A stretch of DNA of 64,000 nt from Polaribacter irgensii 23-P (GTDB lineage Bacteria > Bacteroidota > Bacteroidia > Flavobacteriales > Flavobacteriaceae): positions 250,540-314,539 of the forward strand of contig NZ_CH724148.1 of NCBI RefSeq assembly GCF_000153225.1. Direction: 5' to 3'. The translations under genes were made by a program, and so were the position numbers. The notes beneath the pieces are model-generated. The model was not told the DNA's origin. It did not search any database and worked only from the letters and a program-made list of their open reading frames with translations. Positions 61,695-64,000 of the stretch are shown here, one piece after another (position 1 is the first letter of the stretch; each line of letters opens with the position of its first letter).

Positions 61695-62672
61695 TTACAA
61701 ATACACTTCTAAAAGTTTACTTTCTTTTGAAATCGATTTTAAATCTATATGTGTTATTGTTGCTGGCAAAAGCAGAGTTTCTCCTTTTCTAAGTGAGAAT
61801 GTTTCATTTTTGCAATTCAATTCTACAGCACCCAACACACAAATATAGATTACAAAAGAATCTAATTTTGAAAAGTCTTTCTGAAGGCTACCCTCAATAA
61901 TTAATATGTTCGTAGTAAAGTAAGGAGAGTGTACTAAAGTATTCGAAACATTCTTTTTTGTTTCATACCTTGTTTTATAGGACTCATGGCATTCAAAGTC
62001 GATTACATCGATAGCCAAGTCATTGTGTAAATCTCTTAACGCACCCGTCTTCGCATCTACTCTATTATAATCAAACATTCTATAAGTAATGTCTGAAGTC
62101 TGCTGAATCTCTGCTAATAAAACACCTGCTCCAATAGCGTGCACTCTTCCAGTAGGAATATAAAAGGTATCACCTTCTGCCACATTTTCATGGTGCATAA
62201 GATCTAAAATTGAGCCGTCTGCCACGCTCTTTTGGTATGCATCCTTTGCTAGCTTTTTATCAAAACCGACAATTAATTCTGCAGCTGTATCTGCCTCCAT
62301 CACATACCACATTTCATTTTTACCAAAAGAATTGTGGCGTTCTTTCGCAATTTCATTTCCTGGATGTACTTGAATAGACAAGGGTGTTTTGGCATCTATA
62401 AACTTTATCAACAATGGAAAGTCGTTCCCAAATTGCTCATATACCGGCTTTCCTAAAAAGGACCCTTTGTACTCTTTTATTAAATTACGCAGTGTTCTCC
62501 CTTGTAAATTACCATTAGCAACTACAGTTTCACCGTCTTCTACATCAGAAATCTCCCAAGACTCTCCAATATTGGTCTCAGAATAATCTTTATTTAATAC
62601 CGACTTTAACTTTTCTCCACCCCAAAGTCGATACTTAAAAATAGGAACAAATTTTAAAGGATATAATTCCAT
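61695..62672 (-). CDS. manA: Class I mannose-6-phosphate isomerase
   Basis: Zinc enzyme of 325 residues that interconverts fructose-6-phosphate and mannose-6-phosphate, feeding GDP-mannose for glycans. Family blocks: YRLWGGEKLKSVL, FPLLIKFIDAKTPLSIQVHP (zinc His), KNEMWYVMEADTAAELIVGF, YIPTGRVHAIGAGVLLAEIQQTSD (zinc His and Glu) and YRMFDY. The short class I bacterial type, full length. Its -7 element is about 130 bases upstream. The glycosyltransferase operon at 26690 may be a consumer of its product. Confidence 0.95.
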   Translation of the reverse strand: MELYPLKFVPIFKYRLWGGEKLKSVLNKDYSETNIGESWEISDVEDGETVVANGNLQGRTLRNLIKEYKGSFLGKPVYEQFGNDFPLLIKFIDAKTPLSIQVHPGNEIAKERHNSFGKNEMWYVMEADTAAELIVGFDKKLAKDAYQKSVADGSILDLMHHENVAEGDTFYIPTGRVHAIGAGVLLAEIQQTSDITYRMFDYNRVDAKTGALRDLHNDLAIDVIDFECHESYKTRYETKKNVSNTLVHSPYFTTNILIIEGSLQKDFSKLDSFVIYICVLGAVELNCKNETFSLRKGETLLLPATITHIDLKSISKESKLLEVYL

Positions 62673-62799
62673 GATCTAAATTTTTATTTTTTTATATGAA
62701 AAAGCCAAAGTTTCCAATTTAAAAGCATCGCTAGACACTTAAAACACGCGAACAGCACTATACACTTAACGTTTACTTACAGCTTTCTCTTTCTAAATG

Positions 62800-62807
62800 C
62801 AAAGATA
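62800..62807 (-). promoter_or_regulatory. -7 element of the manA promoter
   Basis: TATCTTTG followed by C, exact TAnnTTTG on the minus strand. It would leave a leader of about 120 bases before manA, long enough for regulation. Confidence 0.45.
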
Positions 62808-63047
62808 GACAACAAAGGCTTTCAGTAGGTCTAATAACAAAAAATAAGAATAAATTGACAAAGCGTTACCAGTAGAAGAGAACACCATTCATGTTTTTAA
62901 GGATTGTGCATCAAACAAGTAGCTACCAACAAACTTAATCTTTCACGTTTTATCGATTTCTAATATTAATTTCGTGCCCAAAATATATTTGTGTTAATTT
63001 TTGAGAAAAGAAGATGGAACCACAGAAATCACACTGCTACTAAAAGC

Positions 63048-63090
63048 AAGAAACCTCAACGCATTGTTTACCAATTTGTTGAGGTTTTTA
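63048..63090 (-). terminator. Terminator of tRNA-Leu
   Basis: AAACCTCAAC and GTTGAGGTTT form a perfect 10-bp stem (63051-63060 with 63078-63087) with an AT-rich loop. On the minus strand it follows tRNA-Leu by eight bases; T-runs flank both sides, so it may work both ways. Confidence 0.7.
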
Positions 63091-63094
63091 CTTG

Positions 63095-63176
63095 TACAGG
63101 CGGAGAGACTCGAACTCTCACACCTTGCGGCACTAGATCCTAAATCTAGCGTGTCTACCAATTCCACCACGCCTGC
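63095..63176 (-). tRNA. tRNA-Leu (anticodon TAG)
   Basis: 82-base class II tRNA. Acceptor arms GCAGGCG (63170-63176) and CGCCTGT pair with a G-U end pair, discriminator A at 63095. Anticodon arm CTAGA / loop TTTAGGA / TCTAG (63133-63149), anticodon TAG at 63140-63142, reading CUA and perhaps other CUN leucine codons. A short variable arm with GCCGCAAGGTG and T-arm GAGAGTTCGAGTCTCTC complete it. No CCA is encoded. Confidence 0.96.
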
Positions 63177-63270
63177 ATAAACTGCAAGTAAACTTGCAAT
63201 AATTCCCTAGATTCGGGATGCAAATATAAACAATAGTTCTAAACTACAAACGTGTTCATTATAATTTTTC

Positions 63271-63278
63271 TACTTTTG
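63271..63278 (+). promoter_or_regulatory. -7 element of the M20 peptidase promoter
   Basis: TACTTTTG, exact TAnnTTTG, 26 bases before the ATG at 63304. No clear -33 TTG. Confidence 0.5.
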
Positions 63279-63303
63279 ATCTAGAATTAAAAAAAACCCA
63301 TTT

Positions 63304-64000
63304 ATGAGTACAATTCAAAACTATATAGAAGAAAATAAAGGCCGCTTTTTAGAAGAGCTTATAAGTTTACTAAAAATACCCTCTGTAAGTGCAGACAAAG
63401 CTTATAAATCAGACGTCTTACACACAGCTGACTTTGTATTAGCAAGCTTAAAAAAAGCGGGATGTGATCTTGTAGAGATGTGTGAAACTCCGGGATATCC
63501 TATTATTTATGGAGAAAAAATTATTGATAAAAACTTACCTACGGTGCTCGTATACGGGCATTATGATGTGCAACCCGCAGATCCTATAGAACTCTGGACT
63601 TCGCCTCCTTTTGAACCTGTAATTAAAAAAACTGAAATTCATCCAGAGGGCGCTATTTTTGCAAGAGGGGCTTGTGATGATAAAGGGCAAATGTACATGC
63701 ACGTAAAGGCATTAGAATATATGACCACTACAGGAAATTTACCTTGTAACGTGAAGTTCATGATCGAAGGGGAAGAAGAAGTTGGTTCTGAAAGTTTGTC
63801 TTGGTTTGTACCCAGAAATATCGAAAAGCTTGCCAATGATGTTATTTTAATTTCAGACACTGGCATGATTGCAAATGACATTCCTTCTATCACCACAGGT
63901 TTGCGTGGCTTGAGTTATGTTGAGGTTGAAGTTACGGGTCCAAACAGAGATTTGCATTCTGGCTTGTATGGGGGTGCTGTTGCAAATCCCCATCAATATT
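63304..64000 (+). CDS. M20-family dipeptidase (partial, runs off the window)
   Basis: First 232 residues of a cytoplasmic zinc peptidase; the frame is open at the window end. Motifs: LKIPSVSADKAYK, VLVYGHYDVQPADPIELW (first zinc His and its Asp), FARGACDDKGQMYMHVKA (bridging Asp), MIEGEEEVGSESL (catalytic Glu and zinc Glu) and ISDTGM (zinc Asp), as in dipeptidase PepV/CNDP-like M20 members. It would cleave dipeptides such as those imported by the POT transporter. ATG at 63304 follows a TAnnTTTG element. Confidence 0.9.
   Translation, partial: MSTIQNYIEENKGRFLEELISLLKIPSVSADKAYKSDVLHTADFVLASLKKAGCDLVEMCETPGYPIIYGEKIIDKNLPTVLVYGHYDVQPADPIELWTSPPFEPVIKKTEIHPEGAIFARGACDDKGQMYMHVKALEYMTTTGNLPCNVKFMIEGEEEVGSESLSWFVPRNIEKLANDVILISDTGMIANDIPSITTGLRGLSYVEVEVTGPNRDLHSGLYGGAVANPHQY

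Larger units (their letters stand above)
62673..63094. other. Intergenic region (422 bases)
   Basis: No protein gene supported. It contains the manA promoter -7 at 62800-62807 and the terminator of tRNA-Leu at 63048-63090. A TATATTTG at 62984-62991 on the plus strand matches the -7 pattern but points at nothing close. Confidence 0.55.

Noticed and set aside
1..64000. CRISPR arrays, insertion sequences, integrases, prophage genes
   Set aside because: No direct repeat array, transposase or phage-type protein was seen anywhere in the window.

Overview
The window is AT-rich bacterial DNA from the phylum Bacteroidota, almost certainly a marine member of the Flavobacteriaceae (Polaribacter/Tenacibaculum-like, though the genus is a guess). 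The evidence is a SusC/SusD pair, TAnnTTTG-type promoter -7 elements, a mevalonate-pathway HMG-CoA reductase beside a GYDIA-type GHMP kinase, a DPP4-like peptidase next to a POT peptide transporter, and many lipoprotein signals. I identify about 50 protein genes, one tRNA-Leu(TAG), seven convincing hairpin terminators and a set of candidate promoters. I see no insertion sequence, prophage or CRISPR array.

Positions 66-12725 hold the accessory part: an apparent arsenosugar biosynthesis locus. In order it carries a DUF547 protein, an AhpD-like carboxymuconolactone decarboxylase protein, the radical SAM enzyme ArsS, a SusC/SusD outer-membrane uptake pair, a sodium:solute symporter, a cysteine-rich metallophosphoesterase relative with a changed active site, the arsenite methyltransferase ArsM, a TIGR04282-type glycosyltransferase/nucleotidyltransferase-like protein and a purine nucleoside phosphorylase. 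A convergent HMA-plus-membrane protein sits at its edge. ArsM would methylate As(III), ArsS would attach a 5'-deoxyadenosyl group, the phosphorylase would remove adenine, and the glycosyltransferase-like enzyme would process the arsenoribose. The transporters in the middle suggest that the locus also imports something. This is the best candidate for an under-described system in the window.

Positions 13083-16154 hold a membrane-anchored HTH regulator, a nearly gene-free stretch of 1.3 kb and a fatty-acid/sterol hydroxylase. From 16251 to 32155 come pyruvate carboxylase, a PPP-type phosphatase, an operon of a GH113-like glycosidase plus a lipoprotein with two internal repeats, a flavin reductase/Fe-S membrane protein pair, a three-gene glycosyltransferase operon, and a LacI regulator with a HAD phosphatase. 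A 54-residue membrane protein at 32532-32696 is easy to miss.

Positions 33027-64000 are mostly housekeeping: DUF2797, GH3-like ligase, polyprenyl synthase, rlmN, queA, aroA, an Asp-box propeller protein, MazG-like pyrophosphohydrolase, a thioredoxin-like protein, a BaiN-like flavoprotein, GHMP kinase, HMG-CoA reductase, an SPFH lipoprotein, DPP4, a POT transporter, another thioredoxin-like protein, comEC, lpxB, surE, a tail-specific protease, a thioesterase, phosphomannose isomerase, tRNA-Leu and the start of an M20 peptidase. The comEC reading frame is broken by one base at a run of ten A residues; this is either a sequencing error, a mutation or a slippage site.
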